A stretch of 64,000 bases of DNA from Phyto melanocephala. Its lineage: Eukaryota; Arthropoda; Insecta; Diptera; Rhinophoridae. Shown here piece by piece: positions 1 to 11,856 of this stretch. The notes beneath the pieces were generated by a model that did no database searches, was not told the origin of the DNA, and saw only the letters and a program-made list of their open reading frames with translations. How positions within the stretch are numbered: position 1 is the stretch's first letter; every line of letters starts with the position of its first letter. The stretch is taken from NCBI GenBank assembly GCA_941918925.1, contig OW799233.1, positions 150,442,802 to 150,506,801 on the forward strand, written 5' to 3'. Both the position numbers and the translations under genes were made by a program.

Positions 1-792
1 TTGTGCCAAAAAGTTTAGGTGACACTCCCACTTTAACGCCTACCTCCCATATAACGGTTTATCTTAAATTCATGTAATTTCTCTATTGACAAAGTTTTTG
101 GGAAAATAAAGGACTATATTGAAATATCTAAGTTGTGTTTATTAGCAGGAACTTTATTGACACGCCTACTTTAACGCCCACTTTCATTGAAAGACTACAT
201 TTACAAAAGCATTTTAGTAGCATATCGAAGTTATAAAGCGTGGTTAAATTGTAAGGACCGATGTTGAATTTAAATAAAACACAAATTATTAGGGATACTA
301 TTATTATTTCTTTTTATAATGATAATATTTATATGGTTCAATTATGTATTTAACAAAATATCGGCCAAATGGCCCCCGCCCCCATCCTTGGCGCCACTCC
401 TCTATCTGATGGTCCAAATTTTCAATGACAATGTTGATGTTCAATGGTTGGGCATGATGATGAGGCGAGGTTGACTGCTCTTTTGCTACTCTATCGCAAA
501 AACCAGCAGTGGTTCCCATTCAACGAACTAAGAAGGCATTTACAGATTTTCTAACATTTTATACAGACCTGTTTTGGAGAAATTTAAATATTTTTTACAA
601 TTCTCCCGATTGCGGACGAATTTGAACGATTATGTTGATCAAAAAATTACGAAGTGCACATATTTTATTATAAAGAGATTATTCCATAATGATTAACAAA
701 ATAATAAATATTGTGCTCTAAATGTACACAAAATTGGTGGTGGGTATAAAAGATTCGGCACAGCACGAATATAGTGCTCTTACTTGTTTAAT
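1..792. repeat. composite dispersed repeat (module + mariner derivative + hairpin end)
   Basis: Positions 1-235 carry a module with GTGACACTCCCACTTTAACG, an ACGG-TTTATC stretch and a second GACACGCC block. It is followed by a mariner deletion derivative and then by a terminus at about 735-792, where GGTGGTGGGTATAAAAGATT precedes an ATTCGGCACAGC-type hairpin and ends CTTACTTGTTT. The same order recurs at 8580-9538, so the whole block was copied as a unit. The left side continues beyond the window. Confidence 0.75.
238..660 (-). mobile_element. internally deleted mariner (copy 1), right end missing
   Basis: The minus strand at about 519-340 reads as two separate parts of a Tc1/mariner transposase joined in frame. 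An N-terminal-half motif (RVAKEQSTSPHHHAQ) is followed directly by the C-terminal motif VIENLDHQIE. In an intact mariner roughly 200 residues including the catalytic core lie between these, so they are deleted. The left terminus (GTGGTTAAATTGTAAGGACC) matches the copy at 8793-9405. The right end is lost, and the sequence jumps at about 660 into flanking repeat shared with the other copy. No functional transposase can be made. Confidence 0.8.
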
Positions 793-1690
793 TTGCTGCA
801 AAGAATTTAAACATTAAAATGAAAAGCACAAAATAACTGTTATTGTTTACCTGTTATTAAAGAAGCCAACCAAAACTAAGCCTAAAGGCCATAATCAGTT
901 GCATTTACTTAAAAATTAGATAGTGATACTTGCAAAAATTATATATTACACATTGTAACATTGCAAATTTTCTGTCGACCAAAAAATATCTTGCACTCTC
1001 CGACCTGGCAATGACATTGTTTATTCTTCATATAAATGAGAGCTGTTAATGTGTTTGTTTCTGAATCAACTTGAATGACTCTAAGACATATAAGTATTTT
1101 CTTAAAAAAATGAATCAACGTGAGTAGTCTTGCAAATCATATAAATATGGGACGCTACACATATAAGTACGACGTAGTACTCATGTTCATTGTGAGTTGT
1201 ACTTATAAATCAATGTTGTTGTGGGTATGCGTACGTCAGCTCCGTTAAATTTCAATTATATATACGCACCAATACCAAAATTTTATAACTTACTATGAAT
1301 ATCGAAAAAACAACTCAAAGCCGATGTGATGTGTATTCTACAAAAATAATTTGAGGTAGTTTAGAACGAACTCATATCTGCACAATTTTTTTTTCTCTTT
1401 GTATCCTCTAAACGCATTTGAAATTTGTATGCATGGCAATTGTGTTTTTTTAGAAAAAAAAAACCAAAAACAAATTTATTTTGGCCCATTTAATTTAAAC
1501 TTTATTTGTAACATAATTGATTTAAATGTCAATTTTCGTACATAAAAACATTTAACGACAAAACTTTAATTTTCTTACATTTTTGTTACAAATTTAATCC
1601 GGGTGTATTGATACACCTTGGTTTTAATTTTATTACAAACTAGGTATTGTTTTGTCTTAAATTTTAATTAATTTTTAGTACATACTTGCA
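793..1690. other. AT-rich intergenic, nothing recognised
   Basis: No coding potential, RNA gene or repeat terminus was seen. It holds the presumed 3' side of the PEBP gene that begins at 2437, with an AATAAA on the minus strand at 1695-1700. Confidence 0.6.
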
Positions 1691-1759
1691 TACATTTATT
1701 TTTTTTTCTAAGCTACATAACTAACGTACACATGGCTCTGTTTTTATGTTCTTATAATT

Positions 1760-2437
1760 CTAAAACTTTAACCCCAATCTAGCCAATAATACATCGGAAA
1801 ATTCATCATATTGAGCTTGATAAAAATTTCCTGCTATTGGAGTACCTAAATCATATTTCTCAGAAAATTTCTTGGTCAAAAAATTAGCTCTGCCTTCAAT
1901 ACTATTAGCAGCAGAATATCTTTCATCAAATGACAACTTCTGTGGTTGTCTGTAGAGTAAATAGACATAACGATGCAAACCCGAACCTTTACTTGGACCC
2001 GAACCTTGATAACCGTATAATAAATCACCTTTCGTGATGTTATTTTCGGGTATATTGACAATTAAGCAATGGAGCCATTCCTTCAATGAAGTATCCTCAC
2101 GTGATGGAGCATCTATTTCTGTAAAGAGAAGTGTGTAAAACATGCCCTTTTCAGCAGTCCATTCAACGATTGGGAAATTTTGTACTTGGGTTGGGGTTAA
2201 TTCTTCACCCATATTCGCCATGACGCCGCTATCAAAAGAGACCTGCAATAGATTTTATTAAAAAAAAAAAATATTTAAAACATTTTCTTTTAAAACCTTT
2301 AACAGCTTCTCGGGTCCTTCATCTAGGAGATCTGGTATGACTTCATGCCTCTTCATCGCCTGAATTATTTCAGAATCCTCTGCAAAGGCGCGTTTTAAAA
2401 TGAAACATATTTTTAAAAAAATTACAAATTTCATCAT
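1760..2437 (-). CDS. secreted PEBP-family protein, two exons, divergent pocket
   Basis: Phosphatidylethanolamine-binding protein (PEBP/RKIP fold), 207 residues. Exon 1 is 2437-2297 (47 codons: two adjacent Met, hydrophobic signal peptide to about residue 19, then AEDSEIIQAM). The intron is 2296-2243 (54 bp, GT-AG, phase 0). Exon 2 is 2242-1760 (160 codons plus TAG). Family motifs are GSGLHRYVYLLY (about 134-145, with the pocket His at 137) and PIAGNFYQAQYD (182-193). The usual DPDAP loop reads EIDAP (89-93) and the usual WHH reads WLH (103-105), so two anion-pocket positions are altered. A secreted, lipid- or odorant-type ligand role is known for insect relatives; the ligand here is unknown. 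A paralogue with intact pocket motifs lies at 29220-29896 on the same strand. A minus-strand TATA box lies about 65 bp upstream. The signal peptide, start and splice sites all fit, so the gene model is solid. Confidence 0.93.
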
Positions 2438-2501
2438 TTTTATAAACCTGTTGTTTTGCTTTGAAACTATTAAATAATATTTAACGTTTAAAATTGTTCG
2501 C

Positions 2502-2509
2502 TTATATAT
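2502..2509 (-). promoter_or_regulatory. TATA box of the first PEBP gene
   Basis: The minus strand reads ATATATAAG here, about 65 bp upstream of the ATG at 2437. A start site some 30 bp downstream would give a 5' leader of about 35-40 nt. Confidence 0.5.
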
Positions 2510-2754
2510 GTATAATACGATCTACTTAAAGCTTATGTTAGTTAAAGCTTTTAACAAATGCAACAGAAAAGTTTTGAAATGTTAAATCTTGTCAAAAGTT
2601 TAAACTGAAAATTTTCTGTATAATGGAAGTTTTATAACAGGTGGACCATTTAAAAGTTTTAATTTAAAAATGCAATAAAACAAAAACGGTTTGAAATTTT
2701 TACCAAATTAATTTTTTTTTTTTGCTGTGAAGTACAATTGTTCCGGTTAGAAAT

Positions 2755-3375
2755 GAGGTATTATTTTATTCACAGTTCACCATTCGATCGGAATTGGCAA
2801 TGGCATCACGAATGTTGGCCTTCAAATTCTCAATTGTCTCTGATGTGTCTACATAAGACTCGCCTCTAAATGCACCCCAAAGAAAAGAGCCCTACGTTGT
2901 TAAATCGCAGCTTCTTGGCGGCAATTCACATCACCATTTCGGCTAATTAAACGGCCATCAAACGTTGTAAGCAATAAATCGGTTGTGGCTTGAGATGTGT
3001 GGAAAGTTGCACCATCCTATTGAAATAAAAAATCGTTCACATCAATAGAATGAAGAGCGGTCACGAAGAAATCGGTTATCATGGTGCGGTAGAAATATGA
3101 AAAATGGGTGCATTGGCTTCTGTAAGACCACGTTTGGGTTTACTAAGCCTCAAACACGGCAATTTTGCTTACTAACGTACCCATCAAAATTAAAATTAGC
3201 TTCATTCGAAAACTTGATTGTTTTGACATTTTTTTAATGACATTTTGATGCAATTTCTAACCAATTGTCTTTGTTTTGGAAATAAATTTCCAATAAATCC
3301 CATCGTTGCTCAAGCGTAAATCGATTCATTTCGTTCAGCAGTGATAATATACTGAATTTTGTGACAGACTGGAAT
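2755..3375 (-). mobile_element. internally deleted mariner-like element
   Basis: The minus strand near 3335-3245 reads the transposase N-terminus (MNRFTLEQRWDLLEIYF). It passes after about 30 residues straight to the DEAHF-region (here SNEANFNFDGYVSKQNC, near 3220-3165), with stops and shifts thereafter. Near 2940-2850 it reads the C-terminal PPRSCDLT and SFLWGAFRGESYVDTSETIE segments. The helix-turn-helix and first catalytic region are deleted, and the usual SDEAHF Asp reads Asn. Terminal repeats were not identified, so the ends are approximate. Confidence 0.7.
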
Positions 3376-4038
3376 GACATAAGTATTGCCAGAGTCGAAC
3401 TAACCCCTGGTTCAAATTTAAATCGATAGATGGTATATCCTTAATATTAATTACCGTTACTAAATAGTTGGTTTAAAAGTTGACCTAAGAATTGAGTTCA
3501 AATTTTTAAATTTCTTTTGCCTGTCTTAAGACCACAATAAGGAAAATCAAAGCATGTTTATAAGGGAGAAATGTATAGCATTACTTTTTTAGCACGAAAT
3601 GCGCGTATTTCAAAGCCTTTTGTAGTATTTAAATAACAGGCTTATGCTGCTTCGTATAAAGGGAAGAATGAATGCATTTTTTTCGTTAATTAATTCACTT
3701 CTACTTCTGCAGTAAAGAAAAGCTATTTTCATAGCGCATTTGTGTTTCCATTTTAAATTAAATATTAGTGCTGCGAAAAGCTCGACTTTTTTTTTACTGG
3801 GATGTTATTGTAGAACTATTAATAAAATTTATAATAAAACAATGTTAAAAATGTTTAACTTTTCCTCGATTTTTTGCCAATTAATCTTTGTTAAGCATTT
3901 TAGTAGATGTTTTATATTTATTGTTGCACCCTGGTTGTGAGAAATTTTTGTTTTTAAACAAATTTAAACGAAATTCGGTGTGTCTGTCCAGTTAGATACT
4001 TAATAGTTAAGAAACACAACTCGATCGAAGGAAATTTT
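3376..4038. other. AT-rich intergenic, nothing recognised
   Basis: A 66-codon frame at 3740-3940 is low-complexity and resembles no known family. No repeat terminus was seen. Confidence 0.55.
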
Positions 4039-5250
4039 GTATACCCTTCACCTATGTTGATAAGGGTATTCAGTCCATTTGTAACTTATAAAGTATTAAT
4101 TTCTGACCCTAATCCGCTAAGTTATAGACAAAAATAAGTTTAAAAAATATCTGCTTTTTAAATATATGGAGTTTCTAAAGCTTCTAATTAATTTTTGAAT
4201 ACTTCAGTGACAACAATATTCTAGACAAATACTAAAAAAATTATCTTGAAACTAAGAGAGATATAAGAGAGATAAAATACAAATGATTCGACGTTTTTTT
4301 TCAAAAATTAAAAAACGAAAATCGTTTTTTAAACTTCCATATAAATAAGAGGCTCAGTATGTGTATCAAATGAGAGAGCTTGACTGGCAGAATATATTAT
4401 ACTATAAAACAATTAAAATCCCTGATAGCCGCTACTTCAAAATGACATACAATAAATTAGTAAATGGGTCAAATCTAGTATTCAAAAATTTACCCCCTTA
4501 AACCTCTTAATTATTGCTATCAAATGAAAGGGCTTGACCAGTAGAATACAGCTTAAGTCCAATATGGCGTTCTAAATAAAATGGTGGATATATGGGTCAA
4601 ATGAAGTAATTAAAGCTGCCACAATATTGGTATCAAAAGGGCTTGGATCAATAGAATGCAGTAAACTATGGAAAACTGTAAAATGCAAGATGGCGTCCAA
4701 AACAAAATAACGCTTAATACTACATTTACACCTAAGCGAAATCTAGTAGATTTGATTTAAAATCTTTATTAAAATCTAAACCGTTTATTCCGCTGTTTTT
4801 TGACATTTTGCAAGATTTCGTTTTCAAAACATTATATTTATTTACAAGGTGGTCTGAGAGGCTCTCTATGCTCTACTTCTCCAAAATTCAAACTCCATAT
4901 AAAAAAAATGTAAACAATAAAGTTCTTGTGTAATTGCAACCACCTTATTTATTATGATTGAATTTTTCTGTGTGCAGCGTAGTATATTTTATTACAATTT
5001 AATAAAAACCACAGTTGCATCACGAAGTAGTACTAGATTTTAAGTAGATTTTGCCAAAAATCTAGTGGCGAAGTAGATTTCGTTTTGTATGGGAAATCTG
5101 GTAGATTTCGCTCAAAATCCCTTAAGTAATAGATTTTGTGTAAGTGTAAATGTAGTATAATATTTTTATTGGTCTAGGCTTCGCTGCAATGAAGTTTTCA
5201 AGTCTATGTACATGATAGCGAAGGGTATTCTTATATACGAATATAGTATT
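4039..5250 (-). repeat. long variant of the hairpin-ended dispersed repeat, interrupted by a MITE
   Basis: It opens with TATACCCTTCACCTATGTTG and a partner AAGGGTA, and ends near TTATATACGAATATAGTATT, as in the copies at 44397-46456 and 61559-62652. Its interior has the recurring phrases 'GGCTTGACCAGTAGAATAC' and 'AATGGCGTC' typical of this variant. A 440-bp MITE is inserted at 4718. Degenerate, so probably old. Confidence 0.6.
4718..5157. mobile_element. 440-bp MITE with TAA target duplication
   Basis: The inverted ends read TACTACATTTACAC on the left and GTGTAAATGTAGTA on the right. They are flanked by TAA at 4715-4717 and 5158-5160. The subterminal sequences (AGCGAAATCTAGTAGATTT and its partner) are also inverted. 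A 3-bp TAA/TTA duplication suits PIF/Harbinger-type MITEs; no coding sequence is present. It splits the older repeat at 4039-5250. Confidence 0.75.
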
Positions 5251-5270
5251 TTAATTTCTTTTAATTTTGA

Positions 5271-5404
5271 ACAGGGGCAAAATCGTGACATACAAACACA
5301 ATCGTAATGTTACTAGAATGATCAAATTTGCTGTGTTTATTGTATAAAGATTCTATTAAGAATTTTTATATTACAATCGAGTTCGTCATGTCATAACCTG
5401 GAGG
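5271..5404. mobile_element. 134-bp foldback MITE (copy 1)
   Basis: It begins ACAGGGGCAAAATCGTGACA. Its right arm is the inverted, diverged counterpart (GTTCGTCATGTCATAACC). It is the same family as 20974-21109, where the arms are closer to perfect. Confidence 0.6.
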
Positions 5405-6346
5405 GATAAGGTTTTGATGAAGTTTTGGGTTTGTATTCATGTAGATCTGTAAATGATTAACATTCATAATTTGATCCGGTAAGCGACAGGGCGATTGAGT
5501 TTAATTGAGTTTTTAATTATCAACATATTTTGCTGATATTTTCAGACGTTGAAAGATCTCGCAATCAAATTAATGTTTGTTCAATATATGAAGCTGGAAA
5601 GTGGTTAAAAAATAGTGTTTTTGTTAGCTGCTGTCTTCACGTAGGAATATTTTATGCGCAATTGACAAATTTGTTTGCGTCCATAGAATTAACAAGCTCC
5701 AGTTGTAAATTTCAGTTGGAAATAAAAACTATTTAACTTTTCATATCTTTCTAGAACTAAGCTGATCAATTATAACCATCTAATTTATTTTTGTTATTGA
5801 AGTTGGCTTTTTTTTTTGTCAAAGTCTTTTAACATGTGTGAGTAAAATAAAAAAATAACACTTACTTTATTATTAAAAAACATTATTGAAATACTAGCCT
5901 GTCTGCGTAGTTATCAGCACGAAAGGTAACCTCTTTATGTAATTATTCAGAGTGTTATATATCTGTAGGGCAGTTTCATTTAAATCAGTTCAGTAATTTT
6001 TCGCGTGATTGAGTAAAAATATCAAAACATTTAAACATACAAACATTCATATTATTATATTATTAGAATAGGATTTAATGGTAATATTTGAGAAAAAAAG
6101 CTTCTATAGTCGACGTTCGAAAATTGTTTTTTTTCGCCAGTACGTATATATTTTAGCCACTGAAAATCTTTGAACAACCTACTAACTGAATACAAAAAAA
6201 ACTATATTCTCAAAAAGCATATTCTCGCGAATTGGCTTGAATATTGAAATAAAGGGTAGCTTATGTGTTAATCTAGGTTGTTGTCTATCTGTGCCATATT
6301 TTATTTAGTTCCATTCAGCCGTTTTTGCGTGATTAACGCATTGACT
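5405..6346. other. AT-rich intergenic, nothing recognised
   Basis: No gene or repeat terminus was recognised. The 68-codon frame at 5530-5736 has no family resemblance. Confidence 0.5.
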
Positions 6347-7015
6347 GCCAAGGCACTTTCAGCAAATAAGATGCTGGGGCCACATCATTTTTTTGCGTAA
6401 TTTCTTTGAATATTACAATATTGGAACTTAGGCTACTTTCAGCAAATTTTTTACGTAATATTTATTTACAAAAGCCAACAATATTCATAATCTAAAAACA
6501 AAAGTACAATACAAAAGTACGTCGGACATGTAATTTATGTTATTTTAGAAAAAAACATATGGAAGGAAGAGAGACCGTCAGAAAGAAGGCAAAAAGAGTA
6601 TACACGTTTTACGAGGATTGTCCGCAAGAGCCTTTTATGCTTTTATAATGTTTCGAAAATCACCACAAACAAGTTAACGTGTTAATTTGTACCTCTTCAT
6701 TATACAAATTAGAATGTTACATAATTTTACGTTTTTTCTCTTAGTCTGTGTAATAAAATTAATTAAATTTTTTTCAAAAACAATTGTTTTCAATTTATTT
6801 CTGAGCTGCGCCTAAACAAATTTTACAAAAATGTCATGGGGGGTCATACATTTTATTACTGCAATAAAATTCTATTTATCGTCAGCCACTATTGTATGAC
6901 ATGGCTGGAGAGAATGAAAATCGCGTCGTACATATGTGTCAGATGTGGCGTACACCACATAGTACAGTGTCACACATATGTGTCCGACGTTGCAGTCAAT
7001 GTGTTCAGTAACATT
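6347..7015. mobile_element. possible piggyBac-like non-autonomous element
   Basis: The left side reads TTAACGCATTGACTGCCAAG, beginning with the TTAA target typical of piggyBac. The right side carries the inverted match GCAGTCAATGTGTTCAG together with palindromes around CACATATGTG. The right TTAA is not preserved and no transposase is present, so this is tentative. Confidence 0.35.
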
Positions 7016-7410
7016 TATTATATTAGTAGGATATATTGTGTTTTCATTAAATCATTTTATTATGGCTTAATTTAATTTTCTTATTATTAAACTTTCTAAA
7101 ACATTTTTAAAATTACTTTAATATTAGCCGAGCGGAATGCATTTTCAAAAGCAACTATGAGTTTAACATCAGCACTCTTTATTTATATATTTTTCTTTTT
7201 TCTTATCAAATTACATTTTCTTCATATTTTTAATAAATTTTTGCTTATAATTATTACAAACATATATTCAGTAATTTATTGTTCGGTGTCTATAGTTTCG
7301 ATATTTGTTGTATGGAAAGACTCGCTCGTGCTATGCTTTAAATACTGCCAGCCCAAAGCATATTTATTCGTCAGGTAGTCTTGATTCGTCAGCTGATAAT
7401 TAAATAAAAA
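7016..7410. other. AT-rich intergenic, nothing recognised
   Basis: The frame at 7157-7378 is rich in Phe/Ile/Leu because of A/T composition and shows no family motif. Confidence 0.5.
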
Positions 7411-8160
7411 CCGTGTCCTTCGAACATCGAATAAAATGGAATTGTGTCCAAACGCTTTAACGTAGACTCATGAAACTTCGAATATATATTTCCTGAGTAA
7501 AGACAATATTTTCCCCGAAAATTGTCTAAATCTATGCATTAGGAGAGGAGTTATCGATCAATATGTACGAAAATTTATACCGCACAGTGTATTTTTCGGT
7601 GTATTTAAAAACAAAAACGTCATAAAAGCAACAAAATTGCATGTACGACTCTGAAATTTTGCACACTTTGCTTTTTGGTGACACGCTATCTTGTAACGGC
7701 AAATCAATGTGACACGCCCACTTTTACGCCCACCTCCCATATAACGTTTTACCTTAAATTCATATAATTTCTCTATTAATAAAGATTTTGGAATAAAAAA
7801 GGACTATATTGAAACACCTAAGTTGTACTCATTAGGAAAAACAACTTTGACACGCCTACTATAACGCCCACTTTCACTTTTGAATTGTGTCCAGACGCAT
7901 AAACGTAGTCATGAAACTTCGAATATATATTTATCGAGTGAAAAGAATATTTTTCACTGAAAATCGCTTAAATCTATGAATAAGGAAAAGAGTTATAGAT
8001 AAAAATGTACGAAAATTTATACCGCACAGTGTATATTTCAAATTTAAAAGGTAGTAAAACTGACAAAACTATATGTACGATTCTGAAATTTTGCAAACAT
8101 GGTTTTTTGGTCAAAGTCTTCGTTATAACGGAAAATAGATGTGCCACGCACACTTTTTTC
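7411..8160. repeat. module array: 'CGTGTCCTTCGAA' and 'GACACGCCCAC' units
   Basis: There are two successive degenerate units (7411-7890 and 7875-8160). Each has AATTGTGTCCARACGC, ACTTCGAATATATAT, a TACCGCACAGTGTAT phrase and then GACACGCCCACTTTTACGCC. The same unit order recurs at 53540-53890, inside a hairpin-ended repeat. Confidence 0.7.
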
Positions 8161-8319
8161 CTTAAATTTTTATAAAAATATATTAGTCATATATATTAGC
8201 ATTTATTCATCTTACACTGCACCATTTATTGTACTGTAGCTAAATATAAGATAAAGATGATAAGATAGATGACTCTACTAGCAACTACTAGATGGCATGC
8301 TAACAACTTATGCTTATGT

Positions 8320-9538
8320 TCTCCTGAAGTTATGCTCTATTGAAAATTGGAATTTAGGAAAATTTTGACCTAAGTAAAAAAAAGATTATCTCTAAATATT
8401 ATAAACAATTTATTTTCATGTACTAATGGCTAACAAATTTTAAAATTATACAAAACTTATTTCGTTTGAAAATCTTTTAAAAGCAAAATGTTATAGAAGT
8501 TTAAAAATCAAAATCTTACTAATAAATTTCTCGTTTTAGAAAAATGCAGAGAATGTATATTTTAAATCACCTTGTGGCCCTTAAAATTTTACCTTAAATT
8601 CACTTTCTTCCTCTTAAATTCATGTAAATTCTCTATGAATAAAGATTTTGGAATACTAAAGGACTATATTGAAATATCTAAGTTATGTTTATTAGCAGAA
8701 ACTTTATTGACACGCGTATTTTAACGGCCACTTTCATTGAAAGACTAAAATTACAAAAACATTTCACTAGCATACCGAAGTTATAATGGGTGGTTTAATT
8801 TTAAGGGACTATGTTGATTTTGAATAAAATTATTATGAAATTATTATCATTTATTTTTATAATGATAATATTTGTATGCTTCGATTATATATGGAACAAA
8901 ATATCGGCCAAATGGCCCCCCAACCTAGGCGGCACACCACGATCCGATAGTCCAAATTTTCAATGACACTGTTGATGCTCGATTGTTGGGCACGATGATG
9001 AGTCGAGGTTGCTTGCTCTTTTGCCACGTTATCGTGAAAAACAGCAATGTTTCCCATTCAACGAACTAAGATGGCATTCACAGATGTTTTCACATTTCAT
9101 ACAGACCTGCTTTGCAGACATTTAAATATTTTTTACAATTCTCACGATTGTGGACGAATTCGAACGATTATGTTGACCAAAAAAATCACGAAGTGCACAA
9201 AATGCATTTTGATTTGAACGCCCATTTTTATAAAAATCTTTAATATTTAAAGGCGTTGCTCGATTGCGTATCTTTCCACGGTTCAAATTGAGTTAGTCTG
9301 AGATTGAGAAATGTCAAATGAAATACAAGAAAAAAGTTGAAGTTTAGATGTGGTTCACCTTAAACATGGGCCCTTAAAATTTAACCACCCTCTACAAAGA
9401 AAGTGATACATATTTTATTATAAAGAGATTATTCTATAGCGATTAACAAAATAATAAATATTGTGCTTTAAATGTACACAAAATTGGTGGTGGGTATAAA
9501 AGATTCGGCACAGCCGAATATAGTGCTCTTACTTGTTT
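8320..9538. repeat. composite dispersed repeat, second copy; part inverted at 63490-64000
   Basis: 8580-9538 parallels 1-792 (module, mariner derivative, GGTGGTGGGTATAAAAGATT terminus with a clean ATTCGGC/GCCGAAT hairpin). 8320-8840 is also present as a long, high-identity inverted copy at the window's right edge. Confidence 0.75.
8793..9405 (-). mobile_element. internally deleted mariner (copy 2), both ends present
   Basis: The termini are GGGTGGTTTAATTTTAAGGG and the inverted CCCTTAAAATTTAACCACCC. The minus strand near 9290-9120 reads a broken transposase N-terminus (RYAIEQRL, then FYKNGRSNQNAFCALRDFFG). Near 9057-8860 it reads NVAKEQATSTHHRAQ fused to VIENLDYRI. The same internal junction occurs in the copy at 238-660, so the deletion predates their spread. 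Both are non-autonomous. Confidence 0.85.
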
Positions 9539-10059
9539 CTTTTAACTTCTCTCATTTATTTCAAATGCCTTGTGCCAGTCGAAGTATGGATATAGAATAA
9601 ATAAATTTGATTTTTATTAATAAAAATACATAATTACACTTGACCAAAAAATTTTAAGAAAAAGGTCGACCGAAAAATGATTTCTATTGCTTGACATGTT
9701 GTATGTGGAGACTTTCAATCGTAAACATTCTACAAAGTTCTTTACTTGTAAAAAATCACATCTATTAAGGGTTTTCACTTAGAGCTCTACGTAATTCGCA
9801 AAGGGTATTTTGGATTTGTCATAGACGAAAGTAGTATTTTAAGTTGCTCTAACAAATTTTGATAATTCCTTTTCTAATATACGACAAAACTTTTTTACGA
9901 TTTCCTAATTTAAAAAAAAATATTTTACCACATTTAAATTTAAGGAAGAAAAATTAAACATGTTAAAAGTGAAATTTTTTTTAACAAATTTTAGAAAAAA
10001 GTTTTTAAGTTTAAGTTTTTTTAGTTTTAATAATACATTGTTTAATAACAATTGTTTGT
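9539..10059. other. AT-rich intergenic, nothing recognised
   Basis: No coding or repeat terminus was seen. Confidence 0.5.
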
Positions 10060-10700
10060 ATTACCTTTCATCTCATATGAAATACGTACATACATACAAA
10101 ATAAAAAACATACAAATATAAAAACATCCCATTGTAAAATTATAAATTGAGTTTACGTATGTATGTTTCCAAAAAAAAAAAATATGTATTTAAAACAAAA
10201 AAAAAAAAACAATAAAAAAAATTAAAAAAAAAAAAAATTTAAAAAATTAAAAAAAAATAATAAAAATATAAATAATATTAAAATAAAAAAAAAAAAAATT
10301 TTCGGCTCAGCTGGAATTCGATGCTACGTTTACTCTTACCAGTATAAATGTATGTTGTTGTTGTAATTGTGAAAAAAAACGAGGTGGTCGTGGTTTTTTG
10401 CTTATATCTCAGAAAGTTATGGGGCGATTGTGCTGAATTTCAATAGCGATTCATTCCTGGATATTTCCAAAAGATTGATACCATACTCAGATCTGAGGAA
10501 TATATAGTTGCTTCTAAAAGTTGATTTCAACCAACACACGGACAGACGGGCAGACGGTCAGGGCTTAATCGACTCCTCTATTCATAAGCTTTCAGAAAAT
10601 ATATATTTTATAGGGTCGGAAATAAAAATTGTAGAAATTACAAACGGAATGACAAAGCTACATATATATACCCCTGTGCATCACAGGTGAAGGGTATAAA
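10060..10700 (+). repeat. A/T-cored hairpin-ended repeat (HINE-like), 5' truncated
   Basis: It starts within the block ATCTCATATGAAATACGTAC and has an A-rich core at about 10170-10300. Then come the fixed blocks GGCTCAGCTGG.ATTCGATGC, GAGGTGGTCGTGG and ACACGGACAGACGGGCAGAC. It ends CACAGGTGAAGGGTATAAAA, the 3' hairpin. The 5' hairpin is missing. Confidence 0.8.
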
Positions 10701-11437
10701 AATTTATAGAAGTTTAATAAGTTTTGAGTATGACTTATGGTTAGTATACTTATATTCAAGTTTTAAAAATTCTAGAGTTTTGCCCTTTTTCTCATATATA
10801 ATTTGAAAACAAATAATAATCGTATGTTAAATTTAATTACTTAATTTACGTATGAAAAATGCATATTTTTAGCTAAATTCTATATTATTACAAATCTCTG
10901 ATGCATTGAAGTATAAAGAAAATACGTGTAATAGAAAACCAGCATGTGTGTAAATGAAAATTTGCGTTTATCGTCTTACTAAGTGTTACTTAGACAAAGG
11001 GTAAAGTGAAAACACTATTATTATGACTATTTACAATGATAATAAAGTCATTTTATTGCTATTCATAGTTTGACCACTAAAACGCACAGTAACAGGGCTG
11101 GGAAAAATTAAAATAATATTTTTGTTTAAATTATTTGTAACATAAAAAAGTTAATACAAAAGTTAAATTAGCAATTGTTCTGCCGAATACGAGCATATGT
11201 ACTTGTAGCTATATATGTTTATCATCTGAATATTTAAGAAGGCATTACTTCTCATATAAAGTATTTAATTAAATGATAGTGAAATCTTAAAACCGTTAGT
11301 AGTATTGCACTACTGAAAATTCGGCATTTAAACTTATTTACTTAATACGGGGATGTCATTGAAGACAATTGCTTTTCAAAAAGAAAAATCAGTTCCTCGT
11401 AAAGGGATTTTCAATAAAAGATTTAATTTTGATATGT
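10701..11437. other. AT-rich intergenic, nothing recognised
   Basis: No gene or repeat terminus was seen. Confidence 0.5.
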
Positions 11438-11758
11438 AAAGGGTGGTCAAATTTTAAGGGCCGATGTTAATTTTAAATAAAACACAAATTATTTAGGAAA
11501 TTATTGTCATATCTTCTTAAGTATGCATTAGAGGTCTGCATATGTGCGATTAAACGACACATTAATTCACATATCAAGCTAGCAAGTAGTGTGTTGTGTG
11601 TGATTTTAGAATCACACACAATTTATTGTGTGTGAGTAATAGCCTATGTGTGCAAAGCGTTCAATTATTTATGTGAGTGTTGTGAGAGAAATATTTGATT
11701 CAGGTGTAAATAACAAATTTGCTCTTTAATTCGAGTAAATACACTTGTGTGTCGATGT

Positions 11759-11856
11759 ACATATTGTGTTTTATCAACACAACATGTGTTTTGTGTTTTA
11801 AATTTTTACATATTGTGTTTTATCAACACAACATGTGTTTTGTGTTTTAAATTTTT
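11759..11856. repeat. 49-bp tandem duplication
   Basis: There are two adjacent near-identical units beginning ACATATTGTGTTTTATCAAC. Each contains the palindromic core AACACAACATGTGTT. Confidence 0.85.

Noticed and set aside
10508..10690. Conserved short ORF 'TDRRADGQGLIDSSIHKLSENIYF' in many copies
   Set aside because: It recurs in both orientations relative to other blocks and with stops in several copies; it reflects a conserved DNA block with GGACAGACGG repeats, not protein selection.
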